A stretch of 64,000 bases of DNA from Streptomyces tuirus (GTDB lineage: Bacteria; Actinomycetota; Actinomycetes; Streptomycetales; Streptomycetaceae), in assembly GCA_018195615.1 (NCBI GenBank), contig JAGTPG010000001.1:248001-312000 (forward strand), in the 5' to 3' direction. Each line of letters begins with the position of its first letter. Position 1 is the stretch's first letter. The notes under the pieces are model-generated. The model saw only the letters and a program-made list of their open reading frames with translations, ran no database searches and was not told the origin of the DNA. Position numbers and translations under genes: made by a program. Below are positions 1 to 8,654 of the stretch, one piece after another.

Positions 1-88
1 GCAGGTACGGGTCGAGGTCGACGCGGTCGGGGTCGAGCGGGTCGTAGACCGCGGCGAGCCGCGGCTGCCGGAAGCACTCGTCAGCCAT
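1..88 (-). CDS. Class I SAM-dependent methyltransferase, N-terminal fragment (cut by window edge)
   Basis: The minus strand reads ATG at 88 and stays open to the window edge, giving 29 residues that begin MADECFRQPRLAAVYDPLDP. That opening (short acidic start, then RLAAVYDxLDPDRxDLDxY) is one I know from small class I SAM-dependent methyltransferases of Streptomyces. It precedes the nucleotide-binding fold, so no SAM-binding motif is visible here. The substrate cannot be inferred. It points the same way as the next gene, whose stop lies 66 bases upstream of this start. Confidence 0.55.
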   Translation of the reverse strand, partial: MADECFRQPRLAAVYDPLDPDRVDLDPYL

Positions 89-154
89 GCGACCGACGGT
101 ACGGAGGGGCGGCTGCGGGCGGCCACCGGTTTTCGGCGACCGCCCTCACGTGTC

Positions 155-1133
155 TCAGCCGAGGCAGATGACGAGCAGGCAGAGTTCCTTCGAGTTCGAG
201 GTCGAGGTCGAGTCCGAGTTGGACGGAGGCGTTTCGGCAGGAGTGGGGTCCGCCGCGGGAGGGGAGGGTGCGGGGTCCGCGGGCTGCCGCGTGTCCGCGC
301 CGCTGTCGGCGGCGGGCGGTGTCGTCTGCTCGGTGACCTGTGACGTTGAACTGCCGGCCTGACCGGTGACCGTGTCGACGGTGCTCGGACATCGGGTGTC
401 GTCGTCTTCGGCAGCTTGCGGGGAGTGCGGGCCGCATCGGTGCGCGGGTCCGCCGGAGTGCGGGGAGCGGCGTCCTCGGGCTGCTCGCGGTGCGAGGCAC
501 GGCCGGTGCGGGGCTGCGTGGTGGGCGTGGGCGAGGCACGCGGTGTGTCCTGCCGGCGCGACGTCGGTTCGGAGTACGTCGGCGCCTGGCCCTCGGTGCC
601 GCCCATGGCGGTGTCGCCCGGTGCCGCGGCCGCCTGCTTTCCGTTCGCGGAGTTCCCGCTGAAGGCGGCGACGGTCAGGCCGCCCCCGACGAGGGCGAAG
701 GCGGTCGCCACCACGGCCCGCCGCTGGTTCTTCTTCCAGCGGGCCATCTGACGCCGCCGCGCCGCCCGGCCCTGCTGCGGTGGCTCATAGCCGTCGGACG
801 CGGAGGTGCCCGCAGTCGCGTGCTCATCGGACGGGTCCCCGTCCGGCGACTCGTAGCCGTCGGACGGGCCCGTGCCCGGGTTCCCCCCGCCGGCGGCCGT
901 CCCGGCGTACGCGAGAGGGAGCTCCCGGGTGCCGGCGCGGGGCTCGTCCCACACGCTGCGTTCGTCCCACACGTTCCCGTCACGCCACGCACCGGGGCGG
1001 CCGGAGCCCCCCATGCGGCCGGGCCGACACGGCCGTCGGCGGCGGAGGGGTCTATGTCCGGGGCGTAGGCGCCGCACCCCGGGCAGACCAAGGCGCCGTT
1101 GAGGTGCCGACGGCACGAGGAGCAGTAGTCCAT
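155..1133 (-). CDS. Zinc-ribbon membrane protein with long Pro/Ser/Thr-rich tail (two frame breaks)
   Basis: The protein starts at 1133 with MDYCSSCRRHLNGALVCPGC, a four-cysteine zinc ribbon (CxxC...CxxC). A charged stretch RRRQMARWKKNQRR and one membrane segment follow, then a Thr/Pro/Ser-rich region ending in the hydrophobic tail KELCLLVICLG. No single frame carries all of this. The ribbon frame must shift at a six-base C run (1007-1012) to reach the membrane segment, and again between about 330 and 430 to reach the tail and the stop at 155. Each shift behaves as one missing base; with both restored the length is 326 residues. I know the family as conserved Streptomyces zinc-ribbon membrane proteins of unknown function. 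The ribbon would sit in the cytoplasm and the tail outside. Confidence 0.6.
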
Positions 1134-1214
1134 GTGTGTGGTCTTCCCGATCTGGCTGTGCCGGCGGCTCGCCGGCCGCGGCCTGGTTCACGTCCGCACG
1201 TGGGATCGAGCCGT

Positions 1215-1222
1215 AACGCTAA
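1215..1222 (-). promoter_or_regulatory. Candidate promoter element TTAGCGTT upstream of the zinc-ribbon gene
   Basis: On the minus strand this is CTCGTTAGCGTTACGG, lying 82 bases before the start at 1133. The same AT-rich octamer occurs, correctly oriented, upstream of the genes at 44948 and 46435. It was spotted by eye; no known sigma-factor consensus is claimed. Confidence 0.25.
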
Positions 1223-1334
1223 CGAGACTTTGGAAGGGGGATGTGCAGCCCGTGTGACACCCCTGAGCAGATCCTCTGGATCTCACGTGTGCTGTAAGTG
1301 ACTCGTGAGTAAAGGTGATGGGGCGTGGGCATGC

Positions 1335-2459
1335 TCAGGCGCCCGCCGGGGACGGCCACCCGGTGCGCTCCAGAAGGGCGTCCGCCACTTGGTCCGCGGT
1401 GAGTCCGTCGGTGTCGATCCACAGGTCGCCGACGCCCGCGTCCTCCAGGGCGACGGCCGTTGCCACCGCTTCGTCGGCGATCCCCAGCAGGTGTTCGACG
1501 GGCTGACCGCGCAGGGGATCGCCCGGCTGGGGCCAGCTGCCCCCGCTCCCCCGCCGCAGGATCCGCCGCGTCAGCTCCTCCTGCCCGGCGTGCAGCCGGC
1601 ACAGCGTGAACTCGGCGGCCGGCAGTGCCGCGGCAAGGATCCCGGCCGCGGCCCGGTCCGGTGCCCACCCGGTCACGACCAGCGCCTGCGCTCCGGCCGA
1701 CCGGTAGGTCCGCCACAGGGCCGCCAGGTTCCGCGCCTTGAGGCGACGCGCACCGGGGTCGCCGGGGAGGGGGTGGCAGAAGCCGACCTGGTCGACATCG
1801 ACGTACGCGGCGGGCGTTCCCGCGCGCAGCACCCGCTGGTAGGCCGCGAAGCCCACGGTCGACTTGCCGACGCCCGTCGCACCGCACAGCCACAGCACCG
1901 GGCCGTCCGCGGACACGGGTGACTCGGCCGCCTCGGGCGCAGGTCCTCCCGCGGGCCCGGGCCAGCCCCTGATCCGTTCCCGCACGAGCCGCACCACCTC
2001 GCGCGCCGTCGCCCCGCCGGTCTCGACGCAGACGCCGGCGATGTCACTCGCGTCGAGGGCGTCGGCCTCCCGCGCCACGGCGTCGAGCAGGTCGGGAGCA
2101 CCGCCGCGCCCGAGGAAACGCCGCAGCAACTCGTCCCGGTCGGCGCGCAGCCGGCAGACGGTCACCAGGGAATCCGGGAAGCCGGGGAGCTCGACGCCCC
2201 GCTGGGGGTCGACCACACCCGAGACGACGAGGCACCGGGCCCCGGCCCGCCGGAAGCCGTCCGCCACGGCGGCGAGGTTGCGCGCCTTCATCCGGTGCCG
2301 GCCCGGATCCGCCGCCGGCTCCGGGTAGCAGATGCCGAGCTGGTCGATGTCGGCGAATCCGGCCGGGACCCCGGCCCTGCCGAGGTCCTGGTACAGCTGC
2401 CAGGCGACGGTCGTCTTGCCCACTCCGGGCGGACCGCACAACCACAGGACCGGGATCAC
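1335..2459 (-). CDS. Tandem-duplicated P-loop NTPase (adenylylsulfate kinase/AAA_33-like)
   Basis: This 374-residue protein is an internal duplication. Residues 3-165 and 187-370 each begin with VLWLCG and a Walker A motif (GPPGVGKT at 9-16, GATGVGKS at 193-200). Each then has a YxDxDQxGxC strand (FADIDQLGIC, YVDVDQVGFC), an RxxKARNLAAL/V helix and a CRLxA strand. The fold resembles small nucleotide or sugar kinases related to APS kinase; no substrate can be named. Both Walker A motifs look intact, so both halves may bind ATP. A linker rich in Pro, Ala and Glu joins them. It stands alone, and the start at 2459 is the first ATG before the first repeat. Confidence 0.75.
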   Translation of the reverse strand: MIPVLWLCGPPGVGKTTVAWQLYQDLGRAGVPAGFADIDQLGICYPEPAADPGRHRMKARNLAAVADGFRRAGARCLVVSGVVDPQRGVELPGFPDSLVTVCRLRADRDELLRRFLGRGGAPDLLDAVAREADALDASDIAGVCVETGGATAREVVRLVRERIRGWPGPAGGPAPEAAESPVSADGPVLWLCGATGVGKSTVGFAAYQRVLRAGTPAAYVDVDQVGFCHPLPGDPGARRLKARNLAALWRTYRSAGAQALVVTGWAPDRAAAGILAAALPAAEFTLCRLHAGQEELTRRILRRGSGGSWPQPGDPLRGQPVEHLLGIADEAVATAVALEDAGVGDLWIDTDGLTADQVADALLERTGWPSPAGA

Positions 2460-2588
2460 GCACCGGATTCTCGCTCATTCCCACCGCCAACTCACGGGAT
2501 TTTCCCGCGAACTGACGCACAACCCTTTGGATGTCCCGCGGGTCACACCATGCAGGAGCAACCACCTCGAAGAGTTGCAAGGGGAAAT

Positions 2589-3038
2589 ATGAGATTCACC
2601 CGTTCCGTCCTGGCCGCCTCCGCGTTAGCGGCACTGTCGGTGGGAGCCACGACCGCTCTGGCGTCGCCCGCCTCCGCCGCGCCGAACACCACCCCGCAGA
2701 AGGTCTGTGGAAGCGGCTACAAGACCGTGAACTCGGCCGCCGTCGGCTCGCTGGGCACCGTCTACCTGACCTACAACGCCTCCAACGGGCAGAACTGCGT
2801 GGCGACCATCCGCAACAACCCGGGCAAGGCCGTGGACATGTCCGCGTGGATCTACGTCCCGGACACGGGCGAGAGCCATGAGGACGCCGGGCAGTTCTCG
2901 TCGTTCGCCGGACCGACGTACGTCTACGGCAAGGGCCACTGCGTCGACTGGGGCGGCAGCATCGCCAACACCTACGTGCAGGTGTACGGCTCCAACTGCG
3001 GCGCCCTGAAGGAACACCGGGTCACGTTCACCCGCTGA
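2589..3038 (+). CDS. Secreted spore-associated protein A-like (SapA family)
   Basis: This 149-residue exported protein starts at the ATG after AAGGGGAAAT. It has a positively charged start, a hydrophobic core and a likely signal peptidase site at ASPASA/AP (about residue 32). The mature part has CGSGYKTVNS, then GTVYLTYN, FAGPTYVYGKGHCVDW and a final NCG, with four cysteines. This matches my memory of S. coelicolor SapA and its relatives, small proteins recovered with spores whose biochemical role is unknown. An intact hairpin follows the stop. Extending the frame upstream would run into the divergent gene and lose the signal peptide, so the shorter start is preferred. Confidence 0.75.
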   Translation: MRFTRSVLAASALAALSVGATTALASPASAAPNTTPQKVCGSGYKTVNSAAVGSLGTVYLTYNASNGQNCVATIRNNPGKAVDMSAWIYVPDTGESHEDAGQFSSFAGPTYVYGKGHCVDWGGSIANTYVQVYGSNCGALKEHRVTFTR

Positions 3039-3079
3039 GGCGGCCGACCTGTACCGAACCACCCTGAAGCACCCCTCTG

Positions 3080-3128
3080 CCGGGCCACCACGCCCCCGCC
3101 GCCGTCGGTGGGAACCGTGGTGGCCCGG
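3080..3128. terminator. Hairpin between convergent genes
   Basis: CCGGGCCACCACG at 3080-3092 is perfectly complementary to 3116-3128, a 13-bp stem with a 23-base loop. It lies between the stop of the SapA-like gene (3038) and the stop of the convergent gene (3135). It could serve both strands. There is no strong U tract. Confidence 0.55.
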
Positions 3129-3134
3129 TTCGCC

Positions 3135-3395
3135 TCAGGGCAGCTTCTCGAAGAAGAACTCGTGCTTGAGGAACGACGTGTCGTACTCGTGGCCGGGGTG
3201 GGGCGGGAGGAGCTGGGAGGCCTGGAAGAGGCGCCAGCCGTCTTCCAGTGCGGCCAGACCGGTCGTGTAAGGCGGCTCGTCGCTGTCCCCGGTCGTGGGC
3301 CGGGTCCCGCCCGTGCCGTCGTAACGGGACCAGCCCACCACGTCCGAGTCGAGGGCCGAGGAGGCGAGGTAGAGCACGAGGACCTGCTGCTTCAT
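3135..3395 (-). CDS. Small conserved hypothetical protein coupled to PhyH dioxygenase
   Basis: This 86-residue protein begins MKQQVLVLYLASSALDSDVV and ends FLKHEFFFEKLP, with no signal peptide, membrane segment or cysteine. Its ATG overlaps the stop of the dioxygenase gene by four bases (ATGA at 3392-3395), so the two are translated together. I do not recognise a named domain. The coupling suggests it works with, or regulates, the dioxygenase. A short protein rich in aromatic and acidic residues could be a partner or a small cupin-like piece, but that is speculation. Confidence 0.6.
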   Translation of the reverse strand: MKQQVLVLYLASSALDSDVVGWSRYDGTGGTRPTTGDSDEPPYTTGLAALEDGWRLFQASQLLPPHPGHEYDTSFLKHEFFFEKLP

Positions 3396-4210
3396 GTGTG
3401 GCTCCTCAGGGCGGGCCGGTTGCTGACGCGGGTGACCCAGTGGTCGATGTCGAAGGTGTCGTCTCCGGTCAGCGCGCGCCACAGCAGTACCCGGTTGTGG
3501 ATCTCCAGTCGGGCGGTGGCCTGCTCGTACCACGGGAAGGTGGTGCCGAGTTCCGCCGCGACGGCGGGGTCGTGCAGGTCGGAGGTGTCCCAGAGCCGGA
3601 CCTGGGGCACGGTCGGGTTGAAGCGGATCTTGTACATGAAGCGCCGCCGTGCGGTGTCGTTGCGGCGGCCGCCGTGCCAGATCCCGTGATGCACCAGGAC
3701 GACGGTGCCGGCCGGGCAGGTCAGCCGGGTCTGCCCGCGCAGGTTCTGCACCCGCCCGATGTCGGTCTCGTTGACGCGGCGCAGATGGCTGCCGGGCACG
3801 CTGAGGGTCCCGCCCATCGCGGGCGTCACCTCGTGCGGGTAGTACATGAGCTGGACGTCGAAGGCGTCCGGCCGTACGTCGATGATCGCGTCCGCGTGGA
3901 GGTCCTGCGCGGTGCCCTCGTGCGGCTCCCGTACGTGCACGGCGTGGTGGTCGACGGTCGGGGCCGGTCCCACCAGGCTTTCCAGGGCACCCGCCACGGC
4001 GGGCAGGGCGAGCAGGCGGGGGATGAAGGTGTCCTGCGGGAAGGCGTGGGCGGCCGGAGTGCCGTAGGGGACCTCGGGTATCCCGGTGGACAGGGTCGCG
4101 ATGGCCTCCTCGTTCAGTTCCCGGGGCACGACTCCGTCCAGACGCAGGAACCCCTGCGCGACGAAGCGTGCCACCTGGACGGAGGTGAGCAGCTGTTTGG
4201 TGGTTTGCAT
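3392..4210 (-). CDS. Phytanoyl-CoA dioxygenase (PhyH) family oxygenase
   Basis: This 272-residue Fe(II)/2-oxoglutarate-type dioxygenase of the PhyH family has the expected iron ligands: an HxD pair in QDLHADAII (H105, D107) and a distal histidine in HHGIWHGG (about H179). A basic RRN and RRRF segment follows, suited to the 2-oxoglutarate carboxylate. It also has the family's GGTLSVPGSH turn. Family members hydroxylate fatty acyl-CoA, ectoine or small natural products; nothing here fixes the substrate. It forms a two-gene unit with the downstream 86-residue protein. It is divergent from an AraC-type regulator across a 73-base gap, the probable controller. Confidence 0.85.
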   Translation of the reverse strand: MQTTKQLLTSVQVARFVAQGFLRLDGVVPRELNEEAIATLSTGIPEVPYGTPAAHAFPQDTFIPRLLALPAVAGALESLVGPAPTVDHHAVHVREPHEGTAQDLHADAIIDVRPDAFDVQLMYYPHEVTPAMGGTLSVPGSHLRRVNETDIGRVQNLRGQTRLTCPAGTVVLVHHGIWHGGRRNDTARRRFMYKIRFNPTVPQVRLWDTSDLHDPAVAAELGTTFPWYEQATARLEIHNRVLLWRALTGDDTFDIDHWVTRVSNRPALRSHT

Positions 4211-4283
4211 ACGACGAACGTAGAGCGTGATGGCATGGTGGTCGTGGGATGCAATTGCCGCTCACTGGTATGTTTTCACCATC

Positions 4284-5063
4284 ATGGAAACCGTGCCCCT
4301 GTGTCTGGACCATCCTCCGGAGGTGGTGAACGCGGGCGTCGGCGTGCACGGTGTCTCCACCGCCCACGACGTCTTCCGGCTGCCCGACCTGTGGCAACTG
4401 CACCTGTACAGCTATGCGGGCCGGTTGTCCGTCGCGGGCACCGTCCACCCCATCCGGCCCGGACACGTCAGCCTGATCCCGCCGGACACCGAGGCGCACT
4501 TCCACTACCGCGGCAGATCCGAGCACCTGTACGCCCATCTGCGGCTCCCGGGCACCGGTGCCGGGCACCGCGTGCCGCTGATGCAGGACGCCCAGGCCGA
4601 AGGGCCGCTGCTGGCCCGTCTGTTGCGGCACGCCGTCACCGCCATGCCCGTGTCCGCGGCGCGCGCCTCCGCCGAGGTCTGGGCGGTGCTCTGGCACATC
4701 GCCCAACTGCCCCGGGCCGGCTCCGAGGAACCCGGGCGGCAGCACCCCGTCGTGGCCGCCGCGCAGGCGTACGTCGAGGAGCATCTCGCCGAGCCCCTGC
4801 CCGTACCCGACATCGCCCGCTCGGCGGGCGTCTCGCACACCCATCTGACCCGTCTGTTCCGCGCCGAGACCGGCCTGACGGTCGTCGCCTATGTCCGCCG
4901 TCGACGCCTGGCACGCGCTCGTCACCTGCTCCAGGCCTCCACGCTCCCCATCCCCGCCGTCGCCGCGGCGGTGGGCATCGCCGATCTGCAGGCGTTCAAC
5001 AAGGCCTGCCGCCGCGAGCTGGGGGCAGGACCGCGGGCCGTACGCGCGACCCGCGCCCTGTGA
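4284..5063 (+). CDS. AraC-family transcriptional regulator
   Basis: The 259-residue product has an N-terminal cupin-like sensor (GTVHPIRPGHVSLIPPDTEA, then HFHYRGRSEHLYAHL). The C-terminal AraC pair of helix-turn-helix units includes VPDIARSAGVSHTHLTRLFR and IPAVAAAVGIADLQAFNKAC. The ATG at 4284 is preferred over an in-frame ATG at 4227, because the added segment (AWWSWDAIAAHWY) looks like translated promoter sequence. Being divergent from the PhyH pair, it most likely controls that pair in response to a small ligand, as AraC regulators commonly do. Confidence 0.85.
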   Translation: METVPLCLDHPPEVVNAGVGVHGVSTAHDVFRLPDLWQLHLYSYAGRLSVAGTVHPIRPGHVSLIPPDTEAHFHYRGRSEHLYAHLRLPGTGAGHRVPLMQDAQAEGPLLARLLRHAVTAMPVSAARASAEVWAVLWHIAQLPRAGSEEPGRQHPVVAAAQAYVEEHLAEPLPVPDIARSAGVSHTHLTRLFRAETGLTVVAYVRRRRLARARHLLQASTLPIPAVAAAVGIADLQAFNKACRRELGAGPRAVRATRAL

Positions 5064-5246
5064 CGCGCCGCATGCCGCGCCGGGCGGTGCGGGACCACGC
5101 CGTAGCAGCGGGCGATCGGACCGCCCACGACGTGGCAGAGCGGCCTGCGGAAGGAAGGCGAGCTCGAAGTCATGCTGATCTACTCGATGAGCGTCTCGGT
5201 GGACGGTCGATCGCCGACAGCGTTCCAGCCACCGCGAACGGACAGG

Positions 5247-6632
5247 TCAGGCCCAGGCCGTCGCCGGTACGAACGAACTGTCCTGCCGGAACAGGTCCGT
5301 TCCGTTCGAGCGCTCCACGCGGAGCTGGTAGGCGTAGTGGCGCAGGTAGTACCCGGGGTAGTTGCACGACTCGAAGCGGACGGAGCCCGAGGCCGTGCCG
5401 GTCCGGAGGAAGAACGTGGCGTCCCCGGCGAACGTGCTCGTACCGTCGTTCGGGTCGAAGCGGGCCCGGAAGTCCCAGTGGCGCAGGTAGTTGCCGGCCG
5501 CGTCACGGAATGAGCAGCCGCTCGCGTCGGCCAGGCCGGCGACGACCGTGAAGGTTGCGGCCTGCTTCTCGGCGGTGGTGCTGGAGCCGCTGACCACGGG
5601 CAGGTTGAGGAGCGCGGACTGCTGCTGCCAGTAGCGGGTCGGGTAGTTGGCCGAGCGGAACGAGCGGGTGACGTTCCTCGCCAGGCTGGGGCCGCCCGAC
5701 ACCGTCTCCTTGACCACCGTGAAGTGCCGTGCCGTGCCGGAGATCGCGGGGAGTGCGGCCGGGGCCGTCCAGGTGGCGAAGGTGTCGTGGCTGTCGCTGT
5801 AGTAGTAGTTCCCGTCGCCGTAGCCGTCGAAGAAGATCCGCCAGCCGCCGTTGTCGAGCCGCACCAGCGCGGGGCCCTCGCGGTAGCTGCCCCAGCCCGC
5901 CCAGTCCCCTGTTCTGCGGATCGTGTACGGGCCGTCGAGGTTCGAGGCGGTGGCGTACTCGATGTACTTCGTGGTCTCGTTCTTGGGGGAGGCGTGGTAT
6001 GTCGAGCCGACCTTCACGATGAACGTGTCGATGTGGTTGGCGCCGATACCCGCGAGCGCCACCGGCGAACTCCACGCGGTGAGGGCGGAGTTGGTGGCCC
6101 TCAGCCGATAGGGCGTGAAGATCCACTCGTCGTTCGTGGTGGAGCAGGACACGATGACGTTGACGCTGCCGTCGCTGTCGACGAACCACTCGGGCGCCCA
6201 GGCGCGGGAGAGGTTCGCGATGGGGACGGTGTAGTCGTAGAGGAACGTCCAGCTGACGCGGTCGGAGCTGCGGGCGAAGCCGATGGTCGTGCTGGGGTCC
6301 TGCCAGGTGTGCGTGGTGTAGGTGACGTAGTAGTAGCCGTCGGTGTGTCTGAAGATGCTCGCGTCGCGGATCCGGCCCGCGGGTGGCGTGTACGCGGAGG
6401 CGCGCAGCAGCCGGAAGTCGGTGGCGTCGTCGGACTGGTACACGTTGACCGTGCCGTCGTTGCTGTTGAGGAACGGCACGATCGTGTAGCGGGTGGCCGA
6501 GCCGTTCGGGGGTGCGGCGGCCAGGGCGCCGCCGAGCAGCCCGGGCGCTTCGCCCAGCAGCACCGCCGAGGCGGGCAGGGCGGCCAGGGTGCGCAGCAGG
6601 GTACGGCGGGACGCGACGGGGCGTGGGGTCAC
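5247..6632 (-). CDS. Secreted GH43-type glycosidase with C-terminal AbfB carbohydrate-binding domain
   Basis: The 461-residue protein starts at GTG 6632, seven bases after GGGAGA. It opens with a twin-arginine signal (ASRRTLLRTLAALPASA). Residues about 45-310 form a five-bladed GH43-like catalytic domain (RDASIFRHTDGYYYVTYTTH, RAWAPEWFVDSDGSVNV, EGPALVRLDNGGW). Residues about 315-461 are an AbfB (CBM42-like) domain with the repeated SFRSANYPTRYW and FESCNYPGYYLRH units that bind arabinofuranose side chains. Together they point to arabinan or arabinoxylan breakdown outside the cell. It is convergent with the AraC gene and shows no obvious operon partner. The exact linkage cut is not determined. 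Confidence 0.85.
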   Translation of the reverse strand: MTPRPVASRRTLLRTLAALPASAVLLGEAPGLLGGALAAAPPNGSATRYTIVPFLNSNDGTVNVYQSDDATDFRLLRASAYTPPAGRIRDASIFRHTDGYYYVTYTTHTWQDPSTTIGFARSSDRVSWTFLYDYTVPIANLSRAWAPEWFVDSDGSVNVIVSCSTTNDEWIFTPYRLRATNSALTAWSSPVALAGIGANHIDTFIVKVGSTYHASPKNETTKYIEYATASNLDGPYTIRRTGDWAGWGSYREGPALVRLDNGGWRIFFDGYGDGNYYYSDSHDTFATWTAPAALPAISGTARHFTVVKETVSGGPSLARNVTRSFRSANYPTRYWQQQSALLNLPVVSGSSTTAEKQAATFTVVAGLADASGCSFRDAAGNYLRHWDFRARFDPNDGTSTFAGDATFFLRTGTASGSVRFESCNYPGYYLRHYAYQLRVERSNGTDLFRQDSSFVPATAWA

Positions 6633-6872
6633 GGGCGGCTCTCCCTGAGACACAGGGATCGAAATACCGAACAAGGTTCGGAAACTCGATCGAGGTGGGG
6701 GCACAGAAAGTAAGGGCGGGACCCGGGGCCGTCCATGGTTTCAACAGGAGCGGATGAGCCCAGTGGGGTAGAAGGTGACCTGTGGGTGAATTTCCACTTG
6801 CGCCGACGGCGTTCCGTCACCGGCCACCGGACGTTACCGTTCGGTAGACAAGTCGCATCCGGAGGTGTCCGC

Positions 6873-8297
6873 ATGACGCTCGACCGTGCCGCAGGCCTGG
6901 CGGAGACCGCCCGTGCGCTGGCCGCCGGGGAGGTGACGTCCCGGGTGCTGGTCGAGCGGACCCTGGCGCGGATCGAGGCCACGCAGAGCAGCATCAACGC
7001 CTTCCGGATCGTCCGGGCCGACGCGGCGCTCGCCGAGGCCGAGGCGGCCGACCGGGAACTGGCCGCGGGTGCCCGCAAGCCGCTGCTCGGGGTGCCCGTG
7101 GCGGTGAAGGACGACATGGACGTGGCCGGCGAGCCGACCGCTTTCGGCTGCTGCGGGGAGTTCCCGCCGGTCGCCGAGGACGGCGAGGCGGTACGGCGGC
7201 TGCGCGCGGCCGGCGCCGTGATCGTCGGCAAGACCAACACCTGCGAGTTCGGGCAGTGGCCCTTCACCGAGGGGCCCGCGTTCGGCGCGACCCGCAATCC
7301 GTGGAGCACGGACCACACGCCCGGCGGATCCTCCGGCGGCTCGGCCGCCGCGGTCGCCGCCGGTCTGGTGCCCGCCGCGCTCGGCTCGGACGGGGCCGGC
7401 TCGGTGCGGATCCCGGCCGCGTGGACCCATCTGGTCGGCATCAAACCGCAGCGCGGCCGCGTCTCGACCTGGCCGCGCGGTGAGTCCTTCCAGGGCATCA
7501 CCGTCAACGGCACCCTCGCCCGCACGGTCGCCGACGCGGCCCTGCTGCTGGACGCCGCGAGCGGCAACCACGCCCAGGACCCGCACCAGCCCCCGGCCGT
7601 CGACGTGTCCCGGGCCGTCGGCCGCGACCCCGGGCGACTGCGCGTCGCGCTGTCCCTCAAGCCGCCGTTCACGGCCGTACCGGCCCGGCTCCTGCCGGAG
7701 GTGCGGACCCGCGTCGTCGAACTCGCCGAGAAGCTGGCCGCGTCGGGGCACACCGTCGAGGAGGCCGACCCGCCGTACGGGCAGATCGGGCTGACCTTCG
7801 TGCCGCGCGCCACGGCCGGGATCGCCGAGCGGGTCGACGAGGCGCCCTTCCCGGCGCTGCTGGACCGGCGCACCCGGGACGCGGCCCGGCTGGGCCGGCT
7901 GCTCGGCGGGGCCCCGCTGCGCGCGGCCCGAAGGGCGGAGACCGTGCTGCACCGTCGTATCGGCGCCTTCTTCACCTCGTACGACGTCGTCCTCGCGCCC
8001 ACGACCGCCGCTCCCCCGCCCCGGATCGGCGCCCTGCTCGAACTCAGCGGCTTCGCCACCGACCGGGCGATGATCGCCGCCTGCCCGTACGCCTGGCCGT
8101 GGAACGTGCTGGGCTGGCCGGGCGTCAACGTGCCCGCGGGTTTCACCGCGGACGGTCTGCCGGTCGGGGCGCAGTTGCTCGGCCCGGCGAACAGCGAGCC
8201 GCTGCTGGTGCAGGTGGCCGCGCAGTTGGAGGCGGAGCTTCGCTGGTCCGAGAAGTGGCCCGAGCCGCCGGTCACGGCCCGTTCCGCCGCCGCCTGA
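6873..8297 (+). CDS. Amidase signature family hydrolase
   Basis: This is a 474-residue amidase signature enzyme. The Ser-cisSer-Lys triad is visible: Lys79 in GVPVAVKDD, Ser153/154 in PGGSSGGSAAA and Ser177 in GSDGAGSVRIPA. The start at 6873 follows GGAGG by seven bases; longer in-frame starts would add an unlikely Arg-rich leader. Such enzymes hydrolyse amides from small aliphatic amides to acyl-Asn species. The substrate is unknown, and nothing links it to the Gln-tRNA amidotransferase complex, whose B and C partners are absent. It is followed 19 bases later by the NfeD-like gene. Confidence 0.85.
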   Translation: MTLDRAAGLAETARALAAGEVTSRVLVERTLARIEATQSSINAFRIVRADAALAEAEAADRELAAGARKPLLGVPVAVKDDMDVAGEPTAFGCCGEFPPVAEDGEAVRRLRAAGAVIVGKTNTCEFGQWPFTEGPAFGATRNPWSTDHTPGGSSGGSAAAVAAGLVPAALGSDGAGSVRIPAAWTHLVGIKPQRGRVSTWPRGESFQGITVNGTLARTVADAALLLDAASGNHAQDPHQPPAVDVSRAVGRDPGRLRVALSLKPPFTAVPARLLPEVRTRVVELAEKLAASGHTVEEADPPYGQIGLTFVPRATAGIAERVDEAPFPALLDRRTRDAARLGRLLGGAPLRAARRAETVLHRRIGAFFTSYDVVLAPTTAAPPPRIGALLELSGFATDRAMIAACPYAWPWNVLGWPGVNVPAGFTADGLPVGAQLLGPANSEPLLVQVAAQLEAELRWSEKWPEPPVTARSAAA

Positions 8298-8316
8298 GCG
8301 ACCGTACGCTGTCCCC

Positions 8317-8535
8317 ATGGCGGACGCGTCGATGGTCGGGCTCATGGGGCGGGTCACCGGAACGGTCGGGCCCGGGCTGGTCGGCGAGGTGATCGTCCGG
8401 GTGCGCGGCGGCGCGGAGCACTTCCTCGCCCACCCGGCGTCCGCGACGGACCGGATCGAGCCCGGCACGGTCGTGATGGTGGTCGAGTACCTGCCCCCGC
8501 GGACCGTCTACGTCACGGCGGCGTACGACAGTTGA
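8317..8535 (+). CDS. Short NfeD-like OB-fold protein upstream of flotillin
   Basis: This 72-residue protein (MGRVTGTVGPGLVGEVIVRV, then IEPGTVVMVVEYLPPRTVYV) has the alternating glycine/valine beta pattern of the OB-fold at the C-terminus of NfeD proteins. It has none of the membrane segments or protease part of full-length NfeD. NfeD proteins are genetically and physically linked to SPFH/flotillin proteins, and an SPFH gene lies 119 bases downstream, which supports the assignment. A Met eight codons downstream is a possible alternative start. Confidence 0.6.
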   Translation: MADASMVGLMGRVTGTVGPGLVGEVIVRVRGGAEHFLAHPASATDRIEPGTVVMVVEYLPPRTVYVTAAYDS

Positions 8536-8654
8536 GCCCGCCGCGACGCAGGTGAGAGCCGTACGCGTCAAGGTTTGGGCAAGGATGCGCAGGTGGCTGT
8601 ACCCGGGCCCCGAGCAGGAGCACACTCCCCTTCGTTCGGTGCCGAGAGGGCACC

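Noticed and set aside
1282..1309. CTCACG...CGTGAG inverted repeat upstream of the zinc-ribbon gene
   Set aside because: Only six pairs with a 16-base gap; likely by chance in this composition.
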